NCBI RefSeq assembly: GCF_022605725.1
Contig: NC_065555.1
Span: 28,072,774 to 28,136,773, forward strand
DNA length: 64,000 bases
Direction of reading: 5' to 3'
From: Anthonomus grandis grandis
Lineage: Eukaryota > Arthropoda > Insecta > Coleoptera > Curculionidae
Below, piece by piece: positions 33,341-45,461 of the stretch. Made by a program: the position numbers and the translations under genes. Below the pieces are notes generated by a model. The model did not search any database, was not told the DNA's origin, and saw nothing but the letters and a program-made list of their open reading frames with translations. Numbering within the stretch: position 1 is the stretch's first letter; each line of letters starts with the position of its first letter.

Positions 33341-34971
33341 GCAAATAAATCCAAAGAGAAGGAACAACTAACACCGCAACAAGCGTTATCAATGTTCATC
33401 GAAGCAGACTTATCAAAGAGGCAGTACGAAATCATAAGAAGTTATAATCCATCTATGTATCCATGCTACAGTAAGATCCAAGAAGTCAAAAAAGAGTGTT
33501 ACCCCGACAAAGAATCTATTACTGTCACCGAAACTTTACCATATATTAAGCTTCAGAATTTGATGGATCACACTGTATCCAGATTACTGACAGATCTTTA
33601 CGAAGTAGTTAAAACGCTTGATGAAGAAGAAAGAAATGCCTTTGAACTCATATGTAAATGGGGATGCGATGGAGCGCAACAAGCGCAATTCAAAAAAAAA
33701 TTTGTATGTGACTCCAACACGGACGCTAACTTGTTCCAAAGCTCACTTGTCCCTTTACGGCTTATTTGTTCCTTAAATGGAAAAATATTATGGCAGAACC
33801 CCACTCCTTCACCTTCTCGTTATTGCCGCCCAATCAGGCTGACATTTATAAAAGAAACCGCAGATGTGACAAGAGAAGAAATATCATATATCAAAGATGC
33901 TTCAAAAAATTTGAACAAAACGAAAGTTCAAATGAAAGAAAATATTGCTTGCGAGGTATCGCATACAATGATGTTGACCATGGTCGATGGAAAGGTGAGT
34001 AAAAAAACAAAAATTGAAAATGTTTATTACTATTTTAAGAATCGAACCCGAAACATGATTATTAGGTTTTATTGTTGTAGTTCTATCTAATAATTAAAAA
34101 AAAAACATTTCAGGTGTTCAATTCTGGTGACAAGCACATCATCTACAATGAGGTGCTACATATATGGCTTAACTTCAAAGGATTTTAACTGTATCCAAAA
34201 AAAGGGGACAGTTAATGTGGAAACTTTTGAGTTTGGTTTATCTATTCTTCATGCCCGAATACGATTTTTTGAAGCTGTTTTACATTTGGCCTATAAACTA
34301 CCAGTACAAAAGTGGCAGCTCAGAAGCGATGAAGAAAAAGAAAAAGGTCAAACTCAGGAAACTCGCAATCCAAAGTGAATTTAAGTCAAAGATGGGTCTC
34401 ATTGTAGATGTCCCAAAGGCAAATTTCGGCAACACGAATGACGGCAATACCAGTAGACGATTTTTTGCAAACCACGAACTGTTTGCAGAAATTACTGGCA
34501 TAGACGCGACATTTATCTATCGCCTGAAAATTATTCTGGAAGTTTTGTCGAGTGAAATTTCGGTTTTCGCTAAAGAAACGGCAGAACTTTATATCCAGCT
34601 GTATCCTTGGCATCCGATGACCCCCACGTTCCACAAAATACTTATCCATGGGCCTCAAGTGATAAGACATGCTTTGCTGCCAATCGGACAACTGTCTGAG
34701 GAGGCTGCTGAAGCCAGGAACAAATACATACGCCTCTATCGCCAAAACTTGAACGCAAGAAAATGTTCTCGACAAGAATGTAACGCGGACATATTAAACA
34801 GGTGAATTATCTTTATTTAGTACTAATAATAACTGTTATGTACCGACTTTTTTTACAGACTTGTTCTAAACTCGGATTCTGTAATGACGGGAATGAGACC
34901 GAGAAGAAGAAAGTTGTCGGAACCTTTCTCAAAAGACACCATATCAATGCTACAGTCGACCGTATTTAATT
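33341..34971 (+). pseudogene. Transib transposase (RAG1 core-like), three exons
   Basis: Exon 1 (about 33341-33996) carries LTPQQALSMFIEADLSKRQY, YPCYSKIQEVKKECYP and CKWGCDGAQQAQFKKKF. CDG matches the first catalytic Asp region of RAG1/Transib. PSPSRYCRPIRLTFIKETAD and TMVDGK follow, with donor AAAG|GTGAGT. Exon 2 (about 34115-34801), after a frame change, has RCYIYG, where Tyr replaces the second Cys of the usual RCYxCG zinc ligand pair. It continues LSILHARIRFFEAVLHLAYK, LPIGQLSEEAAEARNKYIRL and NARKCSRQE, the last acidic region. Exon 3 from about 34859 reads LVLNSDSVMTGMRPRRRKLS and ends near 34971. The C-to-Y change, the frame change and the missing N-terminus indicate an inactive copy. 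Confidence 0.88.
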
Positions 34972-34975
34972 AGTA
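33341..34975 (+). mobile_element. Transib (RAG1-related) transposon remnant
   Basis: Transposase exons run from 33341 to about 34970. No RSS-like termini or 5-bp duplication could be identified. The left end is fused to Harbinger 2 sequence, so the first part of the gene is missing. Confidence 0.8.
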
Positions 34976-35105
34976 TTTACTGTAGTTGGTATTAATTTTA
35001 TATAGTAGTTAGTATTAATTATTATTGTTGTAGTTATCGAAACCTTTCTCAAAAGACACCATATTATTGCTACAGTCGACTGTAGTTAATTAGTATTGAC
35101 TGTAG
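34920..35105 (+). repeat. Two copies of a ~65-bp unit, ~120 bp apart
   Basis: AACCTTTCTCAAAAGACACC occurs at about 34921 and at 35041, followed in both by a similar stretch to TTAATTAGTATT and ACTGTAG. The first copy overlaps the end of the Transib gene, so the second is a partial duplication of its 3' end. AT-rich GTAGTATT tracts fill the space to about 35250. Confidence 0.75.
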
Positions 35106-35353
35106 TATTATTTTGCAGTATTTACTGTAGGTAGTATTGACTGTATTAATTGTTATGCATATTTACGCATCATGAATATTTGGAGTCTTAATAATTACAT
35201 ATTTAAATAATAATATTGATACAAAACATTTTTATTTGTCGATATTTATTTTTATTTGGAACACATTTTATAAATAAACCAAAACTAACTAATATCTTTT
35301 TTGATAATATGGAATAAAAAAATATTAATACTTAGTAAGCGCACAAGTTTCTG

Positions 35354-35391
35354 CACCGTCTATAGATTACAATTGTAGTCTATAGACGGTG
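35354..35391. repeat. 38-bp near-perfect palindrome
   Basis: CACCGTCTATAGA, a centre TTACAATTGTA, then TCTATAGACGGTG pair along the whole length apart from one G:T-type mismatch. It lies just beyond the Tc1-like remnant. A second, smaller dyad (TTACTTTAGGC against GCCTAAAGTAA) follows at about 35419-35466. It may be a transposon tip-to-tip remnant. The function is unknown. Confidence 0.7.
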
Positions 35392-35429
35392 GTTTCTGGT
35401 ATATTCGTTGGTTATTTCAGTTACTTTAG

Positions 35430-36320
35430 GCGTAATTTATTCTGATTTATAGGCCTAAAGTAATCTTTTACATATATATTGCCATTTTACCCCAAACGTT
35501 TCGAATTGGGTTAATATCAGGGCTTTTCGAGGGCCACGGTAAAACTTGAATTCGTCTGTTGTGTAGATAGTTTTGAACTATACGGGCTGTATGTATAGGA
35601 GCATTATCATGTTGGAAGATAAAATCTTGCGCATAGACTACACCAACCGATGGCATCATAACATTGTTCAGAATATTGCAATATCCTAGGCATTAAGCCT
35701 TCCCTGCACTATTTGACAAACGCCTGGTCCTCTAAAATTAATCCAGGCCCAAATGTTTATACCAAAAGGTCTACTTTGATTAGTTCTATGTGTATATCTT
35801 TCATCACATCTGGTAATAGAGGGCCTGTAAACGCGGATTATGCCATTATTGCAAGATTGAAAGGTTTTTTTCATCCGAAAATATTACTGTTTCCCATATG
35901 TTATTTTGGTGTGCATATTGATGGGCAAATTCCATCTTCTCGGTCTGTTTGCTTCAGTCAAAAATATTTTATTTGTTGCACAGCAACTTTTAATTTCCGA
36001 ATTTCTTATCCTACTACGAGCTGTATTAGTAGAACCAGGAAAATGCGTGTCTTCTTTCGCCTTTATTGCTGTTTCAAACGGACTGTTTCTTAGAAAGCCA
36101 CCTAACTCTCTATCTTGAATGTCGTTTGAAATTTTTGGTCGACCAGAACCTGCATTTCTTACAATAGCTCCATATTCTGCAATTTTGCCTTAGCTAAGGA
36201 AACGGTATTTTTACTAATGCCCAATTCTTCTGCGATTTTTCTTATAGGAACTCCATCCATCAGACGAGTGTGTATTAATGCTTTTTGTTGAGGAGATAAT
36301 GCAGGCATTTTGAAAGAACG
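35430..36320 (-). pseudogene. Tc1-like transposase (DD34E type) with mutated catalytic Glu
   Basis: The minus-strand start MPALSPQQKALIHTRLMDGV (36308) leads into an HTH (IRKIAEELGISKNTVSLAKA). After frame changes come SDEKKTFQSCNNG and PFGINIWAWINFRGPG, then an open stretch with the second Asp in FIFQHDNAPIHTA and the third region LPWPSKSPDINPIRNVWG. The usual sequence is NPIENVW, so the catalytic Glu is Arg here, 34 residues after the Asp. Stops and frameshifts occur in the middle. No terminal repeats were matched. Confidence 0.82.
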
Positions 36321-36376
36321 ATTTTGTTGACGCGGCTGTCACAAAATTAAATTAACTTTGACAACATCAAAATATA

Positions 36377-38457
36377 CAGGGTGTTCATTTGAAAACTTCC
36401 CACCACGGATTTATTGAAAGCCACTGTTAAAAAAAAAAAACGCCGAAATACGTCAAAAGGTTTGTAAAGGGGGACACGTTTCTAACCTAAAATTAGTTCA
36501 CCCCCTTTCACCCTCTGCCCCCCAGGGCCATCCCCTTAAAAATTTTAAATAGCAAGGGGTATCGAGTAATAGCTTGTTTAAAAGGTCTTTCGAAGTCTTT
36601 TATTTTGACGTTTGATTTTTTTAAATCGGTCGATTCATTTTCGAGAAAATTAGAAAAATCTTTGTTTATCTTAATTTGTTCAGATAGAAAACAAAAACAT
36701 GAAAATATCAGTTTTTATTTCAATAAGTGTTCAAAATGTTGTCCGCTTTTGGCCAAACAATGATATAGGCGATGTTCAAATTCTTGCCGGACATGTTCAA
36801 AAACATGTTGTGGGATATGATGGCAGCTGTCGATGATGCGTTCACGAAGTTCATCCAAACTTTCAGGTTGGGGAGTAAACACAGATATATTTCAAAGGAC
36901 CCCATAGAAAAAAGTCTAACGGCGTTATATCAGGAGATCTAGCAGGCCATTCTATAGGCCCCCTTCGTCCTATCCATTTATCTGGAAACTCGTCGTCTAG
37001 CTATTGCCGAACGGGAAGAACATAGTGAGGAGGAGCGCCGTCTTGCTGGAAATATATTTCAGCCTCATCAAGTATAGGGTTTCCATCATCATCGATTTGG
37101 TTTTCAATGGATTCAGTCATAAGCGGATTAAAGGTATTTTCCAACATATCCAAATAAATTTCTCCATTTAAATTTCCGTTAATAAATAATGGCCCAATCA
37201 CTTTATTTCCTAAAATGCCTGTCCATACATTAATTTTTTGAGGGTACTGGATATCGCCTTCTACAAATGCATGAAAATTTTCATTGCTCCAATGTCTACA
37301 GTTATGCTTATTAACAAGTCCATTTAGATAAAATGTGCATTCATCGCTGAAGTAGATATTCTTTACATGAATAGTATTAGAAGTGCTTCAGTCATTTTTT
37401 CACAAAACTCAACTCGCCTATCGAAATCGTCTTCGGTTAACTCTTGCAATATTTTCATTTTGAATGGATGAAATTCATGAAGTATGGTAATTGTGTGAAC
37501 AAAGCCTAATGAAATATCAGTGGCAGCAACAATTTTGCGTAATGAAGTATTAGGATTTATTCCAAAGTGACCCAAAACTTCAACTTGAGCGACTTCATCC
37601 AAAATTCGGCGATGATCACGTTTTTTATTTGCAACAGATCCAGTTTCAGTAAACTTAGTAACAAGGTCTAAATTATACCTATGCGAAGTTATCTTCTCCG
37701 GATGTCTGGCGTTAAACGTGACGGCAGTTTACCGAGCACATTGATTTTAGGGCACCATAAATTAGAATAATTTCCACTCTTTCGGCTAATGTGTAAACCA
37801 TTTTGGAAGTAAAATCTTCAATTCAACAAATAAATTTTCACTATTCCAAGACTGTCACAAGAGTAACTGACGGCAAAATAAATTCTTTATTTTCCTTAGC
37901 AACTATAAATAACTAAGCAGGTATAACAATAAATACAGTTCGCCCAGGATATCTGTGTTGATAAAAAGAATGCGGAAAAAAATTCAGATTGTTATTTAGT
38001 TTTTTCCACGTCTAATCTTCGGAATTGCTGTTCATGTTGGTAGTTTCCGTTTTAAATTATAAACGAATTGTAGATTTGGCAAAGCCTAATGGGCAACATT
38101 TTTAACACTTATTGAGATAAAAACTGATATTTTCATGTTTTTGTTTTCTCTCTGAACAAATTAAGATAAACAAAGATTTTTCTAATTTTCTCGAAAATGA
38201 ATCGACCTATTTAAAAAAAAACCAAACGTCAAAATAAAAGATTTCGAAAGATCTTTTAAACAAGCTATTACTCGATACCCCTTGCCATTGAAAATTTTTA
38301 AGGGAATGACTCTGGGTGGCAGAGGGTGAAAGGGGGTGAACTAATTTTAGGTCAGAAAGTTGTCCCCCTTGACAAACCCTTTGACGTATTTCGGCGTTTT
38401 TTTTTAACAGTGATTTTCGAAAAATCCATGGTGGAAAGTTTTCAAATGAACACTCTG
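36377..38457 (-). mobile_element. Long-TIR mariner-like element, copy 2
   Basis: The ends CAGGGTGTTCATTTGAAAAC and its near-inverse (GTTTTCAAATGAACACTCTG) lie between TA dinucleotides (36375-36376 and 38458-38459). The 2,081-bp copy has the same long inverted repeats as copy 1 at 5434-10762, in opposite orientation, and no internal insertion. Confidence 0.92.
36715..37801 (-). pseudogene. Mariner-like transposase, copy 2
   Basis: Start MVYTLAERVEIILIYG at 37801, as in copy 1. Frameshifts occur soon after. An intact middle (37602-37363) gives DEVAQVEVLGHFGINPNTSL. Then come MIGPLFINGNLNGEIYLDML and the second Asp in FQQDGAPPHYVLPVRQ, a stop in place of a Trp, and IGRRGPIEWPARSPDITPLD with the third Asp. 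The last codons and TAA (36715-36717) lie inside the inverted repeat. It helps define the consensus of copy 1, retaining the Pro that copy 1 lost. Confidence 0.9.
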
Positions 38458-38597
38458 TATTATTCTAATAGACCAAGAGATTTAGGAGATTTTGCTATCC
38501 CAGTTTTTTTTCGGCACGATAGTACCTCGATTTATTGATTTTTTCGTTTTTTATCTTTGTCTTTCACGGAAATTTTCGGTTGACTAGTACGCGTGGC

Positions 38598-38810
38598 AGA
38601 AATGAGGGTGCTGAGAAGCATAGCTGGCAAAACCAGAAGAGATCCTGTAAGAACCTCGAGCATAAGAGAACAATGCAGCATACAAAACAAAGTCCAGTAC
38701 AAAAAAAATTGAGAGAGAGCTGGCAGTCCATATCACAGGAAATGTTACGATCGCAAACCCGGAATTAACACATCTCACATCTTATCTCAAACAAGTAGAG
38801 GAAGAAGTAT
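38598..38810 (+). pseudogene. RTE-like LINE C-terminal fragment
   Basis: It reads MRVLRSIAGKTRRDPVRTSS and IREQCSIQNKVQYKKN, then, after a frame change, HITGNVTIANPELTHL. The segment MRxLRxIxGxTRRDRxRNxxI is typical of the C-terminus of RTE-type LINE ORF2. The fragment starts and ends abruptly, with no tail. Confidence 0.65.
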
Positions 38811-40094
38811 GACTATATGATGTAGTAAATTATTGTAAAGTGTGTTCATGACACTTTATAAACAGAAAAACTGGATATTAGGTCTGCTTGAAAAAAGATA
38901 GTGGCAACATTGTTAGAAAATTATATAACCTATAGATGCATCAAAGTATTTAATAGATTCTCAAATGAATCATATTCATATATTATTAAATTTATTATAA
39001 GAATTACTGTTTACGATAATGCCCATACATTATTATATAATATATTTTCTCGTATTTAATAAGCGTGTTTTACAGTACAATTCACTCGAAGATCTGAATT
39101 GCAGCAATAGACAACGTAATATTAAAAAAAATTATAGCATAATAATTAGATAATACAATATCGCATGTGTCACGTTTCATGAATAGAAAAGAGGTGCGGT
39201 AGCTTCAAAATATTATTAATTTATGTGCATGCTATTAAAAAAAAATGTTGCGCATTATCTTGCTCATTTTGGGTGTGATACGTTAAAGATCATCAATATT
39301 TATACCGGGTTCATCATCTTGGGTTATACCTGTAGTTTATTTTGCGGATTACTCATAAGAAAGGTGTTAAAACTATTGAAAATTATGTCTAAAGTGAAAC
39401 ATCGAACTTCATTGATTCTAATACTCTAGATAAAGTAAATGATAATAGCTACTTCTGTCAACAGTCGTTGTATCTTGTTCTCTCCTTTTTTCTTTGCCCT
39501 AAAACCTGTTGCCAACCCTTGCTGGTTCTTAGTCTAAGCCGTTAAGGCATGTAACCAATCAAGTCGAAGATTTTTATTAATACCATTCTATACTAGTATA
39601 CTAGGGTGTACTAGTATACTAGAATGTAAGACTACAATAGAAAAGATACCTTGATAAAAAATATTAGAGAAGCAGTAATGATCAGCCTGTAAAAAAGTTT
39701 TTCCTTTAGGGGAGGAAGTTTTTGTCAAGTATATACATTATTAATATTGAAATTTATTGTCTTTTAACATATCTTATTCTCCAGGTACCCAGTGGACAAG
39801 TCGATGCACGAGTGCAAGTGTCAAAATTCTTGAAGCATGAAAATAAACTGAATTTTCTTTGAGACTCTGGAAGCCAACAGAAGACAAAAAACCTACAGAT
39901 AACTTATATCTCCTAAAATTCGAGGTTGAAATTTGTAAAAAAAAATTGTGGGACTTCGTTCGGACAAAAAAAGTGATTCTGTGCATAGCTTGCTAATTTC
40001 AGTATACTATACCTTAATAGTTAGATTTAGTTAGAGTGTTTTATTGCATAGTTGCCTAACATTAACATTCTGATCATAAGCAACTTCTACATGA
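38811..40094. other. No gene seen
   Basis: AT-rich. The only structured feature is a palindrome at about 39585-39625 (ACTAGTATACTAG twice, separated by GGTGT). No transposon motif was recognised. Confidence 0.45.
39585..39625. repeat. Palindrome of repeated CTAGTATACTAG
   Basis: Two copies of CTAGTATACTAG, itself a perfect palindrome, flank GGGTGTA, and outer bases ATTCTA/TAGAAT extend the dyad. It could form a stable cruciform. No associated gene. Confidence 0.7.
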
Positions 40095-40680
40095 ATGAAG
40101 GAACTACAATCAAAGTCCTTCATTAGAGTCGTATAATCAGAATTTTCAGAGACAGATCCTTTAGAGACGGATTACTATTAGGATGTGATAATTCCATTTC
40201 TTTTTCTTCGTTACCTTCAAAGGCTCTTTTTTCCTCATCTTCTAATATTGAATAAAATGCATTTTCATTAACATTTACAATGCAGCTTATTTTAATTCTT
40301 TGTTTTGAGTCCCAAAGCCTGTAATATGAAGAATCCTTATCCTAACCAACAAAGAATAATTTTGATTTTAAGTCAGGTTTTCTCCATTTTTCATACGGCA
40401 CTATCATGTTTGGTATAATATTCTTAATTGTACAGCAAGTCCAATTAAGAGTATAAGCAGCAGTATTTACGGCCTCAGCCCTTTATACATTTTTGTTTAT
40501 AAGCATACATTACAAGAGTTCTTGAATTTTCCATTATGGTCCCACATTCCCTCTCACTTGAATCGATTCCGTTGAGAACCATGTGGTGCGAAATACTCTA
40601 TCAATATATTCTTCATTTCCTTGATCACTTCTACTATAAAGTCTTAATTTTATTGCCAGTTTAACTCTCCGTAAGTATTT
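40095..40680 (-). pseudogene. Ty1/copia pol fragment
   Basis: The minus strand reads, with interruptions, RCMLINKNV, then RAEAVNTAAYTLNWTCCTIK, KNIIPNMIV, EKWRKPDLKSKLFFVG, DKDSSYYRLWDSKQRIKISC and NVNENAFYS. The order matches the end of copia integrase and the linker that contains the CKAFVGY-like motif, upstream of RT. It is a short degenerate piece without LTRs. Confidence 0.65.
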
Positions 40681-42379
40681 TGAAATTCTTAAACGAACTT
40701 AGGGCATGTGACTTGTATTTCAATGACACCTTTACTTTTTGCAGGAATTAGGGTATTGTTTGCTATGTGGATAGAGGTTTGTAGCGATTCTGGCATGCAA
40801 ATCGATCATCGTAACTGAGTCTGGGGGCGAACGACTAATCGAACCATCTAGTAACTGGTTCTGTCCGAAGTTTTCCTCAGGACAGCTGACGCTCATTGTA
40901 TGCGAGTCTCATCTGGTAAAGCAAATGATTGGAGACATTGGGGTTGAAACGACTTCAACCTATTCCTATACTTTAAATGGGTCAGATCTCAAGGTTGCTC
41001 GAATGTTTAAAGCCTTGAGACTAGGATCCGAGTGCTGAGTAGGCCAATCTTTGGTAAGTAGTACTAGCGCTGTGGAACGAACCTAGAAAAACCCAAATAC
41101 TTGAGTCTTGACATAAGTAGATATGAGTATAAAAAGCGATGCTTTAATAGATTATTAAAGTTAAATCTGAAATTTAGTACATATTACTATTTTTTCCAAC
41201 CAGTGAGAAGGCCATAATAGAAAGTAAATCTACACTTTACAAACACCACGATCCTCTCTGCTTTCTAGAAATGCACAAAGCAAAAAAAAAATTTCGAAAA
41301 AAAAAGCGAAATTGTTCTACGTCGATATACTAATGATCCAGCTTAATTAAGTTATCTTCGAATAGGTGAATTGACTTGATTAGAATGTTCAACATGTTAA
41401 TTTTCGAGAAAATGATTGGATATGCCTATATTTATCAAGCAGAATATTTCTAAAATCTCATTTTTCATTTCAACGTACTCTTGACATCGGGTACGTAATT
41501 CTAAAGTCAACATAGAAATGGTTAGCACATCTTTCCATTAGTAAACAAAAAATGCAAATACATGATATATAACTTACGTACCTATATTCACGTTGAATAC
41601 TTGTCGTGAAAGTGCCACCGGATTATGTAATAAATCAACTGAATGAAACATTTGGCAGTGTTATTGTATTTTTCGTAGAGAAATTTTGGTAACTATGAAT
41701 ATTTAGTATTAGCCCTACCTAATCGACCCTACCCTAACCCCTTACCTAACGTACTCTACCCTACCTAAGGCTCAAATTACTATTTTCTATAAAATTACAC
41801 AAGAAGATATCACATAAAAGAATGGAGTTCATCTACACTTCACAGACACAATGGTCCATTCAGCTTTCTAGGAAAACTCGTTGTAAAAAACAAGTGTTGA
41901 CTCATTATGCTGATGACTAAGCTTAGCAGGTACGAGATAAACTAAGGATGTTGACATTGTTAATATAAAACTGCAAAATCACTATACACAAGCGTAAATC
42001 GAAAGATGCAGATGTGCGAATCACTTATATAAAATATGAATATTCGTTTAGGTTCCAACGTCACTCCAAGCAAAATGCTGCTTATATTTCTAAATGCTGA
42101 TTTTACATAATACGAGCATCACTATTGTTGTTATATAATAATGTAGTTTTTACCCTTGTACTATGTACCAGCTTACCTGTTGAACCTACCGCGTACATCT
42201 TAGTTGAAGTGGAAAAAATATCTAAAAATTATCTTCATTTCACTTCATTTTTACTATAGGAGATGTCATAAGATATATTAAGATAACGATGAGTTTGGGA
42301 TATAAAAGAATGAAATTTGTGATAATCAGGGTTCGGATGTGCCTATATGCATGTATCCTGTCGTGTCTGATCGAGGATT
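40681..42379. other. No gene seen (1.7 kb)
   Basis: AT-rich. Two related but diverged stretches lie about 610 bp apart (around 41225-41280 and 41826-41880, sharing ATCTACACTT and CTTTCTAG). A pyrimidine-rich run of CCTAC/CCTAA units occupies 41713-41770. No coding sequence was recognised. Confidence 0.4.
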
Positions 42380-43300
42380 ACCAGAGGCCAATAGGCTTGG
42401 AAAAGCCAATGAGGTGCTTTGGTCTGAGAAATTTTATATTGCTGAATAAACTGTACAGGACCTCACAAAGGCTTTCGATTGTGTTTCTCATAAAATCCTC
42501 TTCTCTAAGTTACTTCAATATGGCTTTCGGGAAGGCAATATCGTAGGTTTTAGAACGCTCTCAAAAGGTACAAAGAAGATGTTTCATCACCCTGCACAAT
42601 CCAACTCGGACTTCTCCAAAGACCAATATTGGAGTCAGTTTTATATATAATTTTTGTAAATGCTTCGACCTGTCTCCACGATGTTGCAGGTCTAATATTT
42701 TTTGCAGATGACGCCACCATTTTCACAACCTTCCTAAATTAAGATATATATCTAGATAAATCAGAATATATATCTACTGTTCAGAACTGGCTTATTTCCA
42801 AGAAGTGAAGACGCAGTCTATAAACTTTACCTTAAAAAGACTAAAACAAGATCATCCTTTAATAAATAGCTGTTCTAATGAGGAGAAACTTTTAGGTGTT
42901 TACCTAAACTTAACGCTGTCTTGGGAGTATCATATGGAATAACTCTGCGTTAGATTCTGTGTTATAGCTCTGCGTTAAACTTTTATGCCTGATTAGAAAT
43001 TTGACATATTTTGTTTCCACCAAGTGTCTCTGAGCAAAATGTCAAATAAAAACATCAAGGATGCTTCAGTTTGATCCATAGGTTATGCAGTCTTAGAATA
43101 GGGTAACTCTCCTTATGGCTTTAAAATCTTTAAATTACATAGAAGGTGCCGAGTGCATAAAGCCTATGACTAAACTGGGTTTTAGGGAAAACTGTCGTCA
43201 GACTACAATATCTAAAGTTTATCAAGCTGTAGGTTTTTGAAAATTCATCAGGATGTACACAACTACCCTACTAGGCATAAGGCCAACCTAGTTATCCTAT
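42380..43300 (+). pseudogene. Degenerate LINE reverse transcriptase
   Basis: Readable in shifting frames are DLTKAFDCVSHKILFSKLLQ followed by YGFREGN (42458-42536), GLLQRPILESVLYIIFVNA (42611-42665), AGLIFFADDATIFTTFL (42686-42738) with the catalytic ADD, and LLGVYLNLTLSWEYHM (42890-42940). These are Jockey/CR1-type RT blocks in correct order. Many stops. Confidence 0.75.
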
Positions 43301-44044
43301 CATCTTCGCCTTCTGCCATATTTTAAAGTTAACAGCCCAACTTGCTAAAATATTTAACGATATGTATGTTTATTGACTTGTGCTAGTTTAGTCGCTTAAC
43401 ATATGGCGCATCTGCTGCCACTGCCATATTTCAAATTACAATGGATCAAATATTGTGTGGCATCCGCATAACTATTGTGTTCGTATTTAGTACATACTAT
43501 ATAATTGTTAAAGATGTGGTGCATCCTAGTACATCCAAGATACCGTTAGTAATACTCCTGAATCTCAAAATATTAATTCCTACATATTTTTATAGGAGAT
43601 CTATGTGCTCATTTCCACGTTATCTATGTAATCTTTCCAACTACGTCTATTGTATGATTTGCGAGAAGCAACTAGATATTCATTTATTTTCAGAAGACAA
43701 TCAGGTTTAGTCAGTTAGTTTTTTAGTCGTGCGATGGCAGTTCTTTACATGTAGGTGATGTCTTAAGGAGAAAAGTTATGAAAAAACTTACTACTTCTTA
43801 CTTTCTTTTAGTAAGAGGAGAAAAAAGAAAGAAACATAATATTTTATGTTAAACTTACCTAGGTACTGATGGTATAATGCACGCCTTATGTCCTAAAATA
43901 TGAGAAATGAGCGAATGGCCAATGGAATGGTGCGAATCTATATTCAAAAGAATCGTCGACGGAATATAATAACTACAGATTTTCCAAAGTATTTATCCAA
44001 GTTGTAAAACATTTCTACTTCTACGAATATCGGATAAAAAGAGT
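43301..44044. other. No gene seen
   Basis: It contains an open frame (43441-43710) whose translation has no recognisable motif. Considered chance. Confidence 0.4.
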
Positions 44045-44750
44045 TCACACCAGGTAAAGGTACACGAGAGCAGCTACTTAATGCGCGACAGATCATTGAA
44101 AAGGAAACTTAATTTAAAATTATATTTGTGCTTCGTGGATTATACGAAAGCGTTTGATTCTGTGAACTGGTCACTTCTTTGAAGAGTAATGCGTGAAATG
44201 GGTGTTCCCAAACATCTGATATTTTTAATTAAGAGACTACCAACACAATAACGCCAAAGTCAGAACAGTATAAACATTGTCCAGAGCTTATAAAATAGAG
44301 ATCGGTATCAGACGACCCTCCTTTACAACCTATATTGCGAATAAATCATGAGAAAGGTCCTTGGCGATTGGGAAAGTGGAATATAATTTTAAGGAAGAAA
44401 CATATACAGATGTCACCTTAAATAATGCAGTAGACGAAGAACAAATCACAAACCGAAACTCTTTATTTTACTCTCGACACGTGTTTCTCTAACGACGTTA
44501 GCATCTGCGGGAAAAGATGATTGAACTAACAGAAGATTAAAACTGAAGGTTTTTTTGCTTGGTGATAAAACTATGATTTGACGGTTACAACAAAGGTTCC
44601 AATCCTTTCAATCCTAGACGAAGAACAACTAATAAATACAATGAACAAAATAGAGAACTCTAATAGAGAATATGGCTTAAAACTTAACAAAACAAAACCC
44701 AACAAACCAAAAATTGAAGCCTTCAAATTATAGATGTACAGATGCATCCT
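44045..44750 (+). pseudogene. RTE-like LINE reverse transcriptase fragment
   Basis: It reads LYLCFVDYTKAFDSVNWSLL near 44128-44187, REMGVPKHLIFLIKRL near 44192-44240 and, in other frames, LYNLYCE and MRKVLGDWESG near 44325-44380. It ends EEQLINTMNKIENSNREYGL near 44620-44680. The order fits an RTE/BovB-like RT. It is cut off exactly at the left end of Harbinger 3. Confidence 0.65.
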
Positions 44751-45461
44751 AAAGACGCGTAACATCTGACAAACTCATGTGGCAGAGGCCCTTTGACCGA
44801 ATTCATTCGATGTTTTCGGCGTTCGGTAGAAAATTTGTTCTGTCGTCCACATTATGATGAACAAATTCGTTTGTAGTCATTCTTTCAGTTTCGCGAGTAT
44901 TTTTGGCGATTTCTGAAGGAAGATTGAACACGAAAGTTATTTATTTGATACTGAAATGCAGGAAATAGATAATGAAATTGAATGAGTGAATATAAAGTAA
45001 GAAAAATTGGATTTAATCGGCGCGACGCGATACGCACAAGTCTCTTACCTGATAAGGATTCTAAATCGGACTTGGGTACTGGAATGGCGATTACTCAATT
45101 CATCACCCACACACGATTAATCAAGTATTTAGGTTGAATCCAGAAATTAGTGGTTCCGGAATCTCAACGCAAGAAAAAACGCGGACGGTACCGTCACTTC
45201 TCACACCGGAGTCCGTTCTCGTTCTTTTCCCCACTCAAATTGGGCTTGCCAAATTTATCACTTATGGGCATGCTCGATGCGAAATAAGACGATCTGTGCG
45301 TATATTTAAAAGAAATTATACAGAGCAATACTGTATATTAGATGCGATAAAAAAAATATTATTATGCATTATTTTTTTGAATATAGATATGTGCATTTAT
45401 TTTCAATGTTACCAAGAAAAAATAAAATAAAGATTGCTAAACAGATATAAATAGTAAAAAT

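Noticed and set aside
34386..34775. 129-codon minus-strand frame
   Set aside because: Antisense to the conserved Transib exon. No motif of its own.
41713..41770. CCTAA/CCTAC-rich stretch resembling insect telomere repeats
   Set aside because: Units are irregular (CCTACC, CCTAAT, CCCTAACC) with no run of perfect CCTAA. Too short and degenerate to call interstitial telomere sequence.
43441..43710. 89-codon open frame between LINE fragments
   Set aside because: No recognisable motif, no relatives in the window, and AT-rich composition typical of chance frames.
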